From positions 4,102,001-4,166,000 of the forward strand of contig CP065003.1 in assembly GCA_016700175.1 (NCBI GenBank): DNA of 64,000 nucleotides. Direction: 5' to 3'. Origin of the DNA: Acidobacteriota bacterium (GTDB lineage: Bacteria > Acidobacteriota > Blastocatellia > Pyrinomonadales > Pyrinomonadaceae). Both the position numbers and the translations under genes were made by a program. The notes beneath the pieces were generated by a model. The model ran no database searches and was not told the DNA's origin. It saw only the letters and a program-made list of their open reading frames with translations. Below, piece after piece: positions 33,267-42,644 of the stretch (position 1 is its first letter; the number at the start of each line of letters is the position of its first letter).

Positions 33267-34471
33267 GCCTGCCTGACCGCCTCTGTACTTCCCTCGTTGC
33301 GTCTCAGATAAATGCACCGGCGGTAGGTTTCGTAGACCTTGTCGAAGACGGAATCCCAGCTTCTGCTCAGCGCGAACTCCCTTGAGGATTCTTTCATTTT
33401 CAACAATTTGCCGCGATTGTCCATCAGGTCCACCGCGTGCCCGGCGAACTCGCCGACGTCCTTGCAGACGAAGCCGTTAACACCTTCGTTTATTATGAAC
33501 TTCGGTCCACCCTTGTCCGTGACGAGAGCAGGGACCGCGGACGCATTTGCTTCCTGGACCACGTTCCCGAAGGCGTCCGTTTCGGAAGGGAAGACGAAAA
33601 GATCCATGTTCGCGTACGCCTCCGACAGGGGTTCGCCCTCCAGAAAGCCTGTGAAAACGGCGTGCTTCATGTTCGCTTCGAGCCACTCACGCTCGTTGCC
33701 CTCGCCGACGATCAGGAACTCGAACTTCCCGTCGGCGCCTTTCCTGAGCAGTTCGTCTTCCAGATCTTTCAGCAGACGTACGTTCTTCTCTGCGCGGAGC
33801 CTTCCGACGAATCCGATCCTGAACGTGGAGTCGCTGACGGTCCTTTTAACCGGGTCGAACTTCTCGACGTCGACTCCTCTTGCCATCAGGTCCGTCTCGC
33901 GGCCGGTCCCTTTTTCCAGCGCCTCTACAAGTTCCTTGTTAGGAGCAAGCAGGACCTTCGGCATCTTGTAATAGAGCATTGCTCCCTTCAGGATCTGTCG
34001 CTCGGCGAGATCCGTGATCTTCTGTGACGCCTTGCCGGGAAGAAAGCGGAACATTCGCGTCAGCCTGCGGGCGGCGAACTCGTGCAGGTTCGTATGCCAG
34101 GAACCGACGAGCGGAAGCTTGAGCTTCCACGCCAGATAAGCCCCGATGATAGATACGTCGTTGAGCCCCGTGATGTGAAGGACGTCGGGCCGGAACTCCA
34201 TCAGCTTCCTGAGTACGCGGTTGTTGTGCCTCTGGAACAGCGGGTCGTATTTCAGGCCTTCGTCCATTGGGAAGGCGATCGGCGAGCGCTTGAGCGAGAG
34301 GTACTCGATCGTACCTTCCTTGCGGCTTTCGGTCTTGGCGCCGGCGTGGACGCACAGGAACGGATATCCCCGCTTTTCCGCGTAGGCGATAAGCCTCTTG
34401 CTTGTCATCGCGACGCCGTTCACCTCGTGGAATGAATCCGGAAAGAACGCGACGCGTATCTCGTTGCTCAC
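33263..34471 (-). CDS. GT4-family glycosyltransferase (lipid type)
   Basis: A 402-residue GT-B enzyme. It begins IRVAFFPDSFHEVNGVAMTSKRL, the form seen in diacylglycerol glycosyl-, mannosyl- and sulfoquinovosyltransferases (MgtA/SqdX-like), and has GSWHTNLHEFAARR in the acceptor domain. The donor domain has RIGFVGRLRAEKNVRLL and FGNVVQEANASAVPALVTDKGG. I chose a GTG start at 34471 because the conserved fold begins there; an earlier TTG at 34546 would add residues encoded by the terminator hairpin region. The stop overlaps the start of the membrane protein gene. Likely product: a glycolipid or glycan precursor; the exact sugar is unknown. Confidence 0.83.
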   Translation of the reverse strand: MSNEIRVAFFPDSFHEVNGVAMTSKRLIAYAEKRGYPFLCVHAGAKTESRKEGTIEYLSLKRSPIAFPMDEGLKYDPLFQRHNNRVLRKLMEFRPDVLHITGLNDVSIIGAYLAWKLKLPLVGSWHTNLHEFAARRLTRMFRFLPGKASQKITDLAERQILKGAMLYYKMPKVLLAPNKELVEALEKGTGRETDLMARGVDVEKFDPVKRTVSDSTFRIGFVGRLRAEKNVRLLKDLEDELLRKGADGKFEFLIVGEGNEREWLEANMKHAVFTGFLEGEPLSEAYANMDLFVFPSETDAFGNVVQEANASAVPALVTDKGGPKFIINEGVNGFVCKDVGEFAGHAVDLMDNRGKLLKMKESSREFALSRSWDSVFDKVYETYRRCIYLRRNEGSTEAVRQA

Positions 34472-34526
34472 TTCTACGTTGTCGAACAAAGGCCCGGTGC
34501 CTTTTTCTCGGGAAGGGTCCGGGCCT

Positions 34527-34554
34527 AAAAAAGATTTGGCGGTCAATGACCGCC
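34527..34554 (-). terminator. terminator after the PHP-domain gene
   Basis: Stem GGCGGTC / GACCGCC (34538-34544 and 34548-34554) with a 3-base loop; on the minus strand a six-T run (34532-34527) follows after five bases. A second inverted repeat, GGCCCGG/CCGGGCC, spans 34491-34526 in the leader of the next gene. Confidence 0.5.
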
Positions 34555-34586
34555 CGTAAAATTGCGATTAAACTTATGTTCCCCGT

Positions 34587-35831
34587 CTAGCCCGGCGTTC
34601 CGGCCGAAGTTTGCGACTGCCGAAGGCCCGCCATCACCTCTTCCACGTCCGGGATCACGAATCCGGCGTCTTCAAGCTTCTTAGGCACGCGGTCCGCGCG
34701 CTTCCTCGCGAGCCTGAACACCGGCCTCATCTTTTCTCCGCCGAGGAACCCGAGCGTCCAAATAGCGCCGCGAAGCCAGGTCGGGCCGCCTTTCTTCCAG
34801 CCGTGGGCCGAAAGCGGCGCAAGCCCCTTCTCGTCTCCTATGTCGAAGAAGACCCGGTCGAACCAGCGGCGCCTGTGGTCGGCGAACTCTGGATAATGGC
34901 TGAGGATCTCGGAAAACGACTGCAGCTGGCGCGAATGAAGCGGTTCCTTGTACTCGGGAAGCAGCACGACCTCGCTTTTGCGCTCGATCCGGATCTCGTC
35001 GACGAACTCGTCAAAGGTCTGAGTGTCAGTCAGGTTGATCACCGTGTTCGGCTTGCATCCGTGCCGGTCGCCGCCGGTCGCGATCGGGAAGCCGAGGGCG
35101 TCGGCCATCTCCAGCACACGCTTGTTCTCCGACCACGACCTGAAGCCGTTGATCTCGAAAGCGTGTATCCAGCGACCGTACTCCTTAATGAAGTTCTTCA
35201 GAAGTACCTCGTGGCGCTCCTGTCCGACGATCTCGATATCCCACAGAGGATGGTTCAGGATCACCAGCACTTCGCGTATCTCGCTCAGCATCCCGAACAG
35301 TTCGTGGAGACGCTTCTTGTCCGGCTCCTCATCACCGCTGAAGGTGAATGCCAGGAGGTCTTCCGTGATAGATTCCGCACGGTCTTCGGGGAGGTTGTGG
35401 ACCCCGACATGGAAGAAGCCGTACTCGAACGGTACTGTCCATTCGAGCGAGATCGGAGCGTGCGCTTCGGCATCGTCCGCCTTGACCTCCAGGTTCGCCG
35501 TGATGCTGTCGTGGTCGGTCAGCGAAACGAGCGGAGCCAGTCCGGCTTCCTCGATCTGTTCCTTTTCTATCCCGTAAACCATTCCCGGCGGAAGCGGGGG
35601 CGACCAGTAGGCGGTCGAGAAGTCAATGCCCTTACCTTCCCGTTTCAGATAGTTCTTTCGCTCCCTTCTCCAGAAGAAATTGATGACGGGTAGCCGGTCG
35701 GCATAATGCGGGATGAAGTCCAGCATTTCCTTTGATTGCTCTGTATGACAATGGAGCGAAACGCCGGTCCTTCGCTTCTTGCCAAGGTCTTCAGCGTTGT
35801 GGAGGATATGCAGCTTGGTAAGTTTCAGCAT
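34587..35831 (-). CDS. PHP-domain metal-dependent hydrolase
   Basis: A 414-residue protein of the polymerase-and-histidinol-phosphatase superfamily. Motifs: GVSLHCHTEQS (His27, His29), VSLTDHDSITA, VILNHPLWD and PIATGGDRHGC, which together form the metal centre. The start at 35831 drops a basic leader that would precede the usual N-terminus. Family members hydrolyse phosphoesters; the substrate here is unknown. It is the first gene of the leftward cluster with two GT4 enzymes, so a role in lipid or glycan metabolism (for instance as a phosphatase or phosphodiesterase) is possible. The DUF4097 gene is divergent across 260 bases. Confidence 0.82.
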   Translation of the reverse strand: MLKLTKLHILHNAEDLGKKRRTGVSLHCHTEQSKEMLDFIPHYADRLPVINFFWRRERKNYLKREGKGIDFSTAYWSPPLPPGMVYGIEKEQIEEAGLAPLVSLTDHDSITANLEVKADDAEAHAPISLEWTVPFEYGFFHVGVHNLPEDRAESITEDLLAFTFSGDEEPDKKRLHELFGMLSEIREVLVILNHPLWDIEIVGQERHEVLLKNFIKEYGRWIHAFEINGFRSWSENKRVLEMADALGFPIATGGDRHGCKPNTVINLTDTQTFDEFVDEIRIERKSEVVLLPEYKEPLHSRQLQSFSEILSHYPEFADHRRRWFDRVFFDIGDEKGLAPLSAHGWKKGGPTWLRGAIWTLGFLGGEKMRPVFRLARKRADRVPKKLEDAGFVIPDVEEVMAGLRQSQTSAGTPG

Positions 35832-36091
35832 GGGTCTTCTTCTCCGGAACGTGGCCGAACCAAACACAGTAAAATAACAAATCGGGCACCCAAAGTAAAT
35901 TCGCTCCGCCGCTTAAAAACGGCGGTCACGCTCACCCGGAAGCCGTCCGCGGGGCCCCTTCGATCACTGCAGTGCGGGGCAGCCGGTGAGGAAAAAACTT
36001 GTCAGATACCGCGGGGGAGCGGTGTTAGTTAACCAGATAACGATTTACCGCGTAAATACTCTCAGAAAAGCGATCTTAGGAGAAAGCAATT

Positions 36092-38038
36092 ATGTCTTGG
36101 TTTGCAACTTTGCTGCTGGCGGGAGCGGTGTTCTCGTCCGGAAGTGGCCTTCAGGTGTACGAACAGTTCAACGAGCCGAAGCGCCCCACGGCGCCGCTGC
36201 CCGTCGTCCTCGATGAAACCGAAAGATTCGAGCAGACGTATCCGTTCAGCCCCGACGGCACCATAGAACTGTCGAACATAAACGGTTCGATCGTCATCGA
36301 GGCCTGGGACTCGCCGCAGATCCATCTCGTCGCAGTGAAGGTCGCCGACACCAAGGAGCGGCTCAGCGACGTAGAGATCGAGATCGAAGCATCGCAGACC
36401 GAGTTCAGGGTCGAAACCGATTACAAGAAGCGCGACTGGAACAGCGAGGGGAAAGAAGGGCGCAAGTACGCCAAGCTCTCCGTCGATTTCCGGCTGAAGG
36501 TCCCGAGGACCGCCCAGCTTCGCGAGATCGAGACGATCAACGGTTCGGTCGATGTGTCGAACATGACCGGCTTTACACAGGTGTCCGCCGTCAACGGCGC
36601 GGTAAAAGGAATGAACCTGAGCGGTACCGCACGTCTATCGACTGTCAACGGCACGGTGCTCGCCGATTTCGAGAGCCTTAACGGCGATTCGACCATCGCC
36701 CTCAGCACGGTCAACGGAACGGTCAAGCTGGACCTTCCATCGAGCACGAACGCGACGGTCAAGGCCGATTCGGTCAACGGCGAGATCACCAACGACTTCG
36801 GCCTCCCGGTGCGGAAAGGAAAATACGTGGGACGCGACCTGTACGGCCGGATCGGTTCCGGCGAGGTGAAGATCAAACTGAACAGCGTCAACGGAGGGAT
36901 CGCGATCGGAAGAAAGAACGACGGCGGCACGCCGAATCCGGCAGTCGACCTTCTGCCGCAGAAGACCGCGGATGATTTCGATGACACCTTCGAGTCTCGG
37001 TTCGAGTTCGAGATAGAGAGGATAAACCGCGATTTCGAACGCGCGCTGAAGGAATCTGAAGCGAAGATCGCGTTCTCCGGCAAAGAGGTCGAGAAGGCGA
37101 TGGAGGCCTTCGAGAGCGCGATGGCGGTGTCGGTCCCGGAAGTGGTCATCAGCACCGAGGCGATCCGAAGAGCGACCGAAGCGCTTGACCGTGAAAAGCT
37201 GACCGTGGAACTCGAATCCGAGAAAATGCGGCTCGAAGCCGAACTTGCACGCGCTTCGGAAGCCCTCTATATGGGCAGATCGCCGTTCGTGGAAGAAAAG
37301 AGCGGTTCGTTCGAGGTATCCGGAAAGCCGACGGTCATCGTTGACGCGAAGAGCTGCGCGGTTACGGTTAGAGGCTGGGACAAGCAGGAAGTGAAGTACT
37401 CCGTCACGCGTCTGAAGAGAAACGAGGACAGCGGCGACGTGAAGGTCGATACGGTCAAGGTCGGAGAGGAAGTGAAACTTACAGTAAAGAACTCGGCTGT
37501 CTCCTCCAGGCGGGACAGTGAGTTTCTGAACAAGGTCCGGTTGGAGGTATTTGTCCCAAAAAAGTCGAATCTCCGCATCATCACGGACGGAGAGGTGCGG
37601 CTGGAAGGAATCACAGGTGATCTTGAACTTCAGGGCAGCCACGGGGCGGTCAATGTCCGCGACTCGGTGGGCACGCTCACGATCTCCGAAGCAAAGGGGA
37701 CGATCAGGGTAATCGGGTTCTCGGGAATCCTGGCGGCCCGTCGGATCGAGGGCGATCTTCACCTGGAAGGAGATTTCAAGAGGATCGATGCTTCGGAAGG
37801 CGAAGGAAACGTGTATTTGACGCTTGCCGACAACACCGACGCGCTGATCACGGCCTGCGAGGTCGATCTAAAGGACGCCGTGGCGGTGAACGAGTCAACC
37901 TTCCGCCTCGGCACGCTGAGCGTCGTCAAGCAGGACGACCTTTCCTGGAAGATAGGAAAGGGCTCGGCCGTCTATAACTTCGAGGAGCAGGAAGGATCGC
38001 TTCAGCTGAGGCCCCGAAGCTCAATGTTTATTAATTAG
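36092..38038 (+). CDS. exported DUF4097-type beta-repeat protein with central coiled coil
   Basis: A 648-residue secreted protein with a short signal (residues 1-19). Two beta-repeat regions of the DUF4097 type flank a helical segment. The first (about 55-275) repeats the phrase (S)xVNGxV: SNINGSIVIEAW, ETINGSVDVSNM, SAVNGAVKGM, STVNGTVLAD, STVNGTVKLD, DSVNGEITND, NSVNGGIAIG. The central 290-390 region is rich in Glu, Lys and Ala and likely a coiled coil. The second beta part (about 415-640) has GEVRLEGITGDLELQGSHG-like turns. The function of the family is unknown; sequestration of small molecules or surface scaffolding has been guessed. AGGAGAAAG precedes the ATG. Confidence 0.75.
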   Translation: MSWFATLLLAGAVFSSGSGLQVYEQFNEPKRPTAPLPVVLDETERFEQTYPFSPDGTIELSNINGSIVIEAWDSPQIHLVAVKVADTKERLSDVEIEIEASQTEFRVETDYKKRDWNSEGKEGRKYAKLSVDFRLKVPRTAQLREIETINGSVDVSNMTGFTQVSAVNGAVKGMNLSGTARLSTVNGTVLADFESLNGDSTIALSTVNGTVKLDLPSSTNATVKADSVNGEITNDFGLPVRKGKYVGRDLYGRIGSGEVKIKLNSVNGGIAIGRKNDGGTPNPAVDLLPQKTADDFDDTFESRFEFEIERINRDFERALKESEAKIAFSGKEVEKAMEAFESAMAVSVPEVVISTEAIRRATEALDREKLTVELESEKMRLEAELARASEALYMGRSPFVEEKSGSFEVSGKPTVIVDAKSCAVTVRGWDKQEVKYSVTRLKRNEDSGDVKVDTVKVGEEVKLTVKNSAVSSRRDSEFLNKVRLEVFVPKKSNLRIITDGEVRLEGITGDLELQGSHGAVNVRDSVGTLTISEAKGTIRVIGFSGILAARRIEGDLHLEGDFKRIDASEGEGNVYLTLADNTDALITACEVDLKDAVAVNESTFRLGTLSVVKQDDLSWKIGKGSAVYNFEEQEGSLQLRPRSSMFIN

Positions 38039-38050
38039 GCCGCGACGGGT

Positions 38051-38146
38051 CCCCGGAATGCTTCGTTGGAACTGAGCATTCCGGGGAACTTCGGGTCTTT
38101 CGATTCGTTAGCAATGTGTCCGGAAACATCGGTTCAACGTTTCCGG
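38051..38146. other. two hairpins in the gap after the DUF4097 gene
   Basis: A perfect 12-bp inverted repeat CCCCGGAATGCT / AGCATTCCGGGG (38051-38062, 38075-38086) and an 8-bp one CCGGAAAC / GTTTCCGG (38120-38127, 38139-38146). Neither has a T-run, so they may be Rho-related or RNA-stabilising rather than intrinsic terminators. The remainder of the gap to 38329 shows nothing. Confidence 0.5.
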
Positions 38147-38329
38147 TTTGAAACCTGATAGCAATCTAGCCTCGGGCCTGACAAGGTGCAGAGGAGATCG
38201 TGAGTACGACAGGCCGAATAATCCGTACTCTTACATAAAACAAGTAACCCGCCTGTCCCCGATCCTTCCCGAACACCGTCTATCGCCCAGAGGATCACGA
38301 ACGGATCGCCCGTTCGTCTCACGTGGAAT

Positions 38330-40900
38330 ATGGGCAAGATCTTATCTATCGCCGCGATCCTGGTCTTCGCGGCTGCTGTGTCTGGCCAGACGGAGGGTCC
38401 GGGCCAGTCTTCGCCGTCGCCGAACGGAGCTTCCGAAGAGTCCGCGAAAGCGGCCGACACCCCCGGCGGCGAAACCGTTCGAGTCGGCAAGGTTGACGTT
38501 CCCGCAGAGAAGCTCAGGCCAATCGCGGTGCCGAAGATCCCGGCAGAGGGAATTACGATCGACGGCCGCGTGGATGAGGAACTCTGGCTTACGGCGGCAA
38601 CCTTCAAAGACTTTTACCAGACCTCTCCCGGTGATAACGTCGCTCCGACGAAGCCGACCGTCGTGCTGATGATGTACGACGAAAAGCACCTCTACATTGC
38701 ATTCAAGTGCTGGGACGAACCCGACAAGATCCGCGCGACCGTCGCGAAGCGCGACAATGTCTTCGGCGAGGACAATGTCAGGATCTGGCTCGACACCTAC
38801 GACGACCAGAGACGCGCGTACGTGCTCGGCTTCAACCCGCTCGGGATCCAGCAGGACGGCATTTTTACCGAGGGCCAGGGGGCCGATTTCTCGGTCGACA
38901 TAGTGATGGAGTCGAAGGGCGTGATCCAGGACTGGGGCTGGTCGGTCGAGGTCAAGATCCCGTTCAAATCGCTTCGCTACACGGCGGGTGAAGGCAAACA
39001 CTGGGGGTTTAACGCCGCGCGGAACATCGACCGGATGAACGACGAGTTCGACTCTTGGATGCCGGATGACCGAAACGTCTCGGGATTCCTGATCAAGCAC
39101 GGAAGGATCACCGGCCTGAACGAGATCAAGGCGGAACGGACGCTCGAGATCGTTCCTTCTATCACGCTCTCGCAAACCGGAAGGCGCAAACGTACTCTCC
39201 CGATCTCCGTCGCCGCGGCGAATCCGTATCACCCGATCTTCAATCCGAACGGAACCATCGATCCCGGCAGGTTCGTTAACGATCCCGTCGAGCACGACAT
39301 AGGCGTCAACATCAAGTACACGATCACGTCGAACATCACGCTCGACGCGGCCATCAATCCGGACTTCGCGGAGATCGAGGCCGACGCGCCGGTCGTCACC
39401 GCCAACCAGCGGTTCCCTATCTTTTTCGCTGAGAAAAGGCCGTTCTTCCTGGAAGGCGTTGAGATCTTCCAGTCGCCTTTGCAGCCGTTCTATTCGCGCA
39501 CGATCGTCGATCCGGATGTCGCGGCGAAGCTTACGGGAAAAATAGGAAAGAACTCGTTCGGATTCCTTCTGGCGTCCGACAACGCTCCCGGAAACTATTC
39601 TGAGGACGAACGGAACGATCCGGACCCGGACTACAGGCCCAGCGACGAATTCCTGGACAAGAACGCGTACTTCGGAGTGCTCCGCCTGAAGCGGGACATC
39701 GGTAAAGAGCACAACGTGGGCTTTTTCAGCACCGCGAGGATATTCCCCAGGAACCGCAATTTCACCGGCGGATTCGACGGCAGTTTCAAGCTGAATTCGA
39801 AAACAGTGATGAAGTTCCAGGCGCTTGGAACCCACTCAAGGCGCTATTTCTACGATCCGGAAGAGAACAAAACCGAGTACAGGACCGGGAACGGAGTCGG
39901 GTACTATTTCAGCGTCGATTACACCACCGACCGGCACGGTTACTTCCTCGAAGCGATCGGAAGATCGAGAGATTACAGGGCGGACGCCGGATTCACGAGG
40001 CGGACGAACACGAACTCGTTCTTCGCCGCGAACCGCTTCAGCACGAAATCGAGGCCGAACGCCCCGATCATAAGGGTCAATTCGAACCAGTTCGCCAGGA
40101 TCAACCTTGACTGGAAAGGCCGCAAACAGGATGGCGTCGCTGGTGTGAACTTCAACCTTTCGCTTCAGGGAAACACGTTCATATATGCGGAAACGGGCTA
40201 CGGTTTCGAAAAGATCTACGAGGACGAGTTCGGCCCGACGCGGATTCCCGGCGTCCGCGACGGAGCGTTCTTCGGCGATGCGGAAAGGTCGGCGCACCAA
40301 GGGTACTTCAGCTTCAACATCAACAAGACCTTCAACAAGCAGTTTTCGGCGTATGGGTTCGTCGGGACGATCTGGAACGCACTCGACTTCGACTTTGGAG
40401 CAGGACCCGTGTTCGACCGGGTCAGCCCCCCGTACCTGGAGTTTCTCGAGCGGTATATGCAGGATCCCGATACGGCGGGACCTTACCCGGCGATCGACCC
40501 CGGCAAGGGAAAACAGTTCGACATGGAGGCCGGGTTCAATTACAAGCCGGTCGATCCCCTTAATTTCTCGTTCAACTACCGTAAGAGCAAGCTGACGAGG
40601 AACGACACGGGGCGCGACGCATACGATACGAACATCTTTTCGTTTCGCTCGACGTACCAGTTTACGAGATTCATTTTCACGCGTGTCCGCTGGGATTACG
40701 ACACGTTGAGCCGAGGCGCCGCGGGCCAGATGCTTTTCGGCTGGAACCCGAACCCCGGCACGGCGTTTTACGTGGGTTATAACGACTCATTCAATTACAA
40801 CGGCTTCAGTCCTTTGACGGGCCAGTTCGAACCGCGGTTCGAGCGCAACAGCCGGACGTTTTTCATACGGGCTTCATACCTTTTCCGCAAGAGTTTCTAG
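38330..40900 (+). CDS. outer-membrane DUF5916 protein with CBM9-like domain
   Basis: An 856-residue exported protein: signal peptide (about residues 1-19), a Ser/Gly/Pro linker, then a carbohydrate-binding-9-like / DOMON beta-sandwich (about 65-265: ITIDGRVDEELWLTA, VVLMMYDEKHLYIAFKCWDE, GWSVEVKIPFKSLRY). A long beta-rich DUF5916 part follows, with ANQRFPIFFAEKRPFFLEG, a landmark of the family. The C-terminus is Phe-ended (SYLFRKSF), as in outer-membrane barrels, and alternates aromatic and polar residues. It is probably an outer-membrane protein that binds or handles polysaccharide or heme; the exact role is unknown. No SD is obvious. It lies in its own transcription unit. Confidence 0.82.
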   Translation: MGKILSIAAILVFAAAVSGQTEGPGQSSPSPNGASEESAKAADTPGGETVRVGKVDVPAEKLRPIAVPKIPAEGITIDGRVDEELWLTAATFKDFYQTSPGDNVAPTKPTVVLMMYDEKHLYIAFKCWDEPDKIRATVAKRDNVFGEDNVRIWLDTYDDQRRAYVLGFNPLGIQQDGIFTEGQGADFSVDIVMESKGVIQDWGWSVEVKIPFKSLRYTAGEGKHWGFNAARNIDRMNDEFDSWMPDDRNVSGFLIKHGRITGLNEIKAERTLEIVPSITLSQTGRRKRTLPISVAAANPYHPIFNPNGTIDPGRFVNDPVEHDIGVNIKYTITSNITLDAAINPDFAEIEADAPVVTANQRFPIFFAEKRPFFLEGVEIFQSPLQPFYSRTIVDPDVAAKLTGKIGKNSFGFLLASDNAPGNYSEDERNDPDPDYRPSDEFLDKNAYFGVLRLKRDIGKEHNVGFFSTARIFPRNRNFTGGFDGSFKLNSKTVMKFQALGTHSRRYFYDPEENKTEYRTGNGVGYYFSVDYTTDRHGYFLEAIGRSRDYRADAGFTRRTNTNSFFAANRFSTKSRPNAPIIRVNSNQFARINLDWKGRKQDGVAGVNFNLSLQGNTFIYAETGYGFEKIYEDEFGPTRIPGVRDGAFFGDAERSAHQGYFSFNINKTFNKQFSAYGFVGTIWNALDFDFGAGPVFDRVSPPYLEFLERYMQDPDTAGPYPAIDPGKGKQFDMEAGFNYKPVDPLNFSFNYRKSKLTRNDTGRDAYDTNIFSFRSTYQFTRFIFTRVRWDYDTLSRGAAGQMLFGWNPNPGTAFYVGYNDSFNYNGFSPLTGQFEPRFERNSRTFFIRASYLFRKSF

Positions 40901-41147
40901 TAAATAGCTCCTCCAAAGCATTTATTGATGCTCGTAACTGCGGAAAAGCAGGCGGCGGTCGCGACACCGCCGCCGCCCTCTCCCCCACACTCTCCTAGTT
41001 TGCGATCTTTTTGCAAGGCCGCGGTATTTTGGGCACGCCGGTCAATTGCGTGGCGTTATGACACACGAAGTTCCTGACGCTTGCAGAAGGCCGACGAGCT
41101 GCCGTGCTTCCTGCAGGCGGGACTGCTTTGCACCAACAAATATGTTC
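40901..41147. other. gap without genes; one GC-rich hairpin
   Basis: Only a strong hairpin GGCGGCGGT / ACCGCCGCC (40951-40959, 40966-40974) about 50 bases after the beta-barrel gene is visible; no T-run follows. No open frame or repeat family is supported in the remaining stretch. Confidence 0.5.
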
Positions 41148-41176
41148 TTGTAATTTCTCAGGTCATAGTGTATAAC
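41148..41176 (+). promoter_or_regulatory. sigma-70 promoter of the glycine-zipper protein gene
   Basis: TTGTAA (41148-41153), exactly 17 bases, TATAAC (41171-41176). The predicted start near 41183 gives a ~39-base leader with a strong AAGGAGG before the ATG at 41222. Confidence 0.7.
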
Positions 41177-41221
41177 CCTCAGAGGACACTACATTTCTTT
41201 GCTATTTGATAAGGAGGACCA

Positions 41222-42373
41222 ATGAAGCTAGCCAGAAGTTTTGTAGCTTTCGCTCTTTGCCTTTCCCTCGTTTCCATCTCTTCCTTTTCCCTGGCAGTCA
41301 CCGAGGCTGCCGCCCAAGATTCAAAAGTTGCTTTGCAGCGCGGATATCGAACAGGATATTCCGACGGATACATGTCCGGATACCGTGACGTGATCGAGAA
41401 CGCTGCCAAGAGCTACAAGCGCCATCCCGAATACACGAGCGCAGACCGTGCCTATAACCAGGATTACGGCAGGCTCGAGGACTACCGGGACGGTTACAAG
41501 CAGGGATTCGAGAAGGGCTATGAGGCCGGATACGGGAAGCAGAAGTTCGAGTCTGCGATCCCCGGATCGCTTTCCTACCGCGGCGAGGTGAATGTCGAGC
41601 CTGTCGTAGATACGCCGGCGGTTGTCGACGTTCCTGTCCCGGACCTCCCTGTAGACGATGTCGCGGACGCGGTCATACCGGACGACGAGCCGATCATCGA
41701 CGATGATCCGCTCCCGGCAGCGGATCAGCCTCAGAACGATCCGTACACCGATCCGGCGCCCGTCGCGAATGACGCGACGCCGAAAATGACCAAGGCGTCG
41801 CTCCCGGACAACACCGCTTACACGGGCGACGAGATCATAATCATCCCGGCCGAGACCGAGCTTGTGGTGGAGCTGCTCGAGGAAATGGACACGAAGGTCC
41901 TTCGCGAAGGGGATCCGTTCAAGGTCCGCGTCGTCTCGCCGTCCGAGATCGGCGGGGCGATCATCGAAGGGCGCGTTGCGAAGAACCGCAAGCCCGGGCG
42001 CCTGAAGAGACGCGCCGAGCTCGTCCTTTCATTCGACCGAATCGTCCTTTCCAAGAACCGATGGGCGAACTTCAACGCATTTATCATCGAGGTGCTTCCG
42101 TTAAAAGGCGACAATGTGAAGCGAGTCGATAACGAGGGAACCGTCGAAGGCCAGAGACCCTACAAGGAAGACTCGATCAAGCTGGGCGCCGCGACCGGAA
42201 GCGGCCTGATCATCGGCGCGATCGTCGGCGGGCCAGTAGGCGCCGCTGTCGGAGCGGGGGTCGGCGCGGCATTCGGAGTCGGGGCAGTCGTTGTCGAACG
42301 CGGCAAGTATATACAGCTCGCCGAACAGCAGCAGTTGAGGATCAAGACCGCATACGAGACGCAGATCCGCTAG
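41222..42373 (+). CDS. secreted Gly/Tyr-repeat protein with C-terminal glycine zipper
   Basis: A 383-residue exported protein with four parts. A signal peptide (about residues 1-31). A Gly-Tyr repeat region (GYRTGYSDGYMSGYRD near 41, then DYRDGYKQGFEKGYEAGYG near 86). A Pro/Asp/Val-rich acidic linker (about 120-195). A beta-rich domain (about 205-305: IIIPAETELVVELLEEMDTK, GGAIIEGRVAKN) that resembles VirB10/TrbI-like or SH3-like modules. It ends with a glycine-zipper stretch (GLIIGAIVGGPVGAAVGAGV), which could insert in or deform a membrane. No known family fits the whole. It has its own promoter and terminator and a strong SD, so it may be well expressed. Confidence 0.68.
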   Translation: MKLARSFVAFALCLSLVSISSFSLAVTEAAAQDSKVALQRGYRTGYSDGYMSGYRDVIENAAKSYKRHPEYTSADRAYNQDYGRLEDYRDGYKQGFEKGYEAGYGKQKFESAIPGSLSYRGEVNVEPVVDTPAVVDVPVPDLPVDDVADAVIPDDEPIIDDDPLPAADQPQNDPYTDPAPVANDATPKMTKASLPDNTAYTGDEIIIIPAETELVVELLEEMDTKVLREGDPFKVRVVSPSEIGGAIIEGRVAKNRKPGRLKRRAELVLSFDRIVLSKNRWANFNAFIIEVLPLKGDNVKRVDNEGTVEGQRPYKEDSIKLGAATGSGLIIGAIVGGPVGAAVGAGVGAAFGVGAVVVERGKYIQLAEQQQLRIKTAYETQIR

Positions 42374-42488
42374 ATCCGGTCCTTATCGAAGATGTAGTGT
42401 TCTGTTTCCTCAGGTGCGGCCGCCCGGCCGAGCCGGCCGCACCCTTAGTTACCGCGAATTCGGGCGTCGTTATCTTCTCCTTGTAACG

Positions 42489-42512
42489 CCGCGACCGGAT
42501 TCGCGGTTTTTT
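42489..42512 (+). terminator. intrinsic terminator after the glycine-zipper protein gene
   Basis: Stem CCGCGA / TCGCGG (42489-42494, 42501-42506) followed by six T (42507-42512). A longer GC-only hairpin, GGTGCGGCCG / CGGCCGCACC (42413-42422, 42434-42443), precedes it. Confidence 0.7.
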
Positions 42513-42644
42513 CTTCCGGCGAGAAGCTTTGGAGAATTCGCGCATAGTGCTAGAATTCCAGGCAGTTATGCGAATCCGACCCCGGGGCCGGGATGCCCTC
42601 ATCGACGGCCTTTCAACCCTTTCCGTTCTCCCGGAGCGAATGAA

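Noticed and set aside
38342..39835. 497-codon minus-strand frame opposite the DUF5916 gene
   Set aside because: Antisense of a clearly exported beta-barrel protein; no domain.
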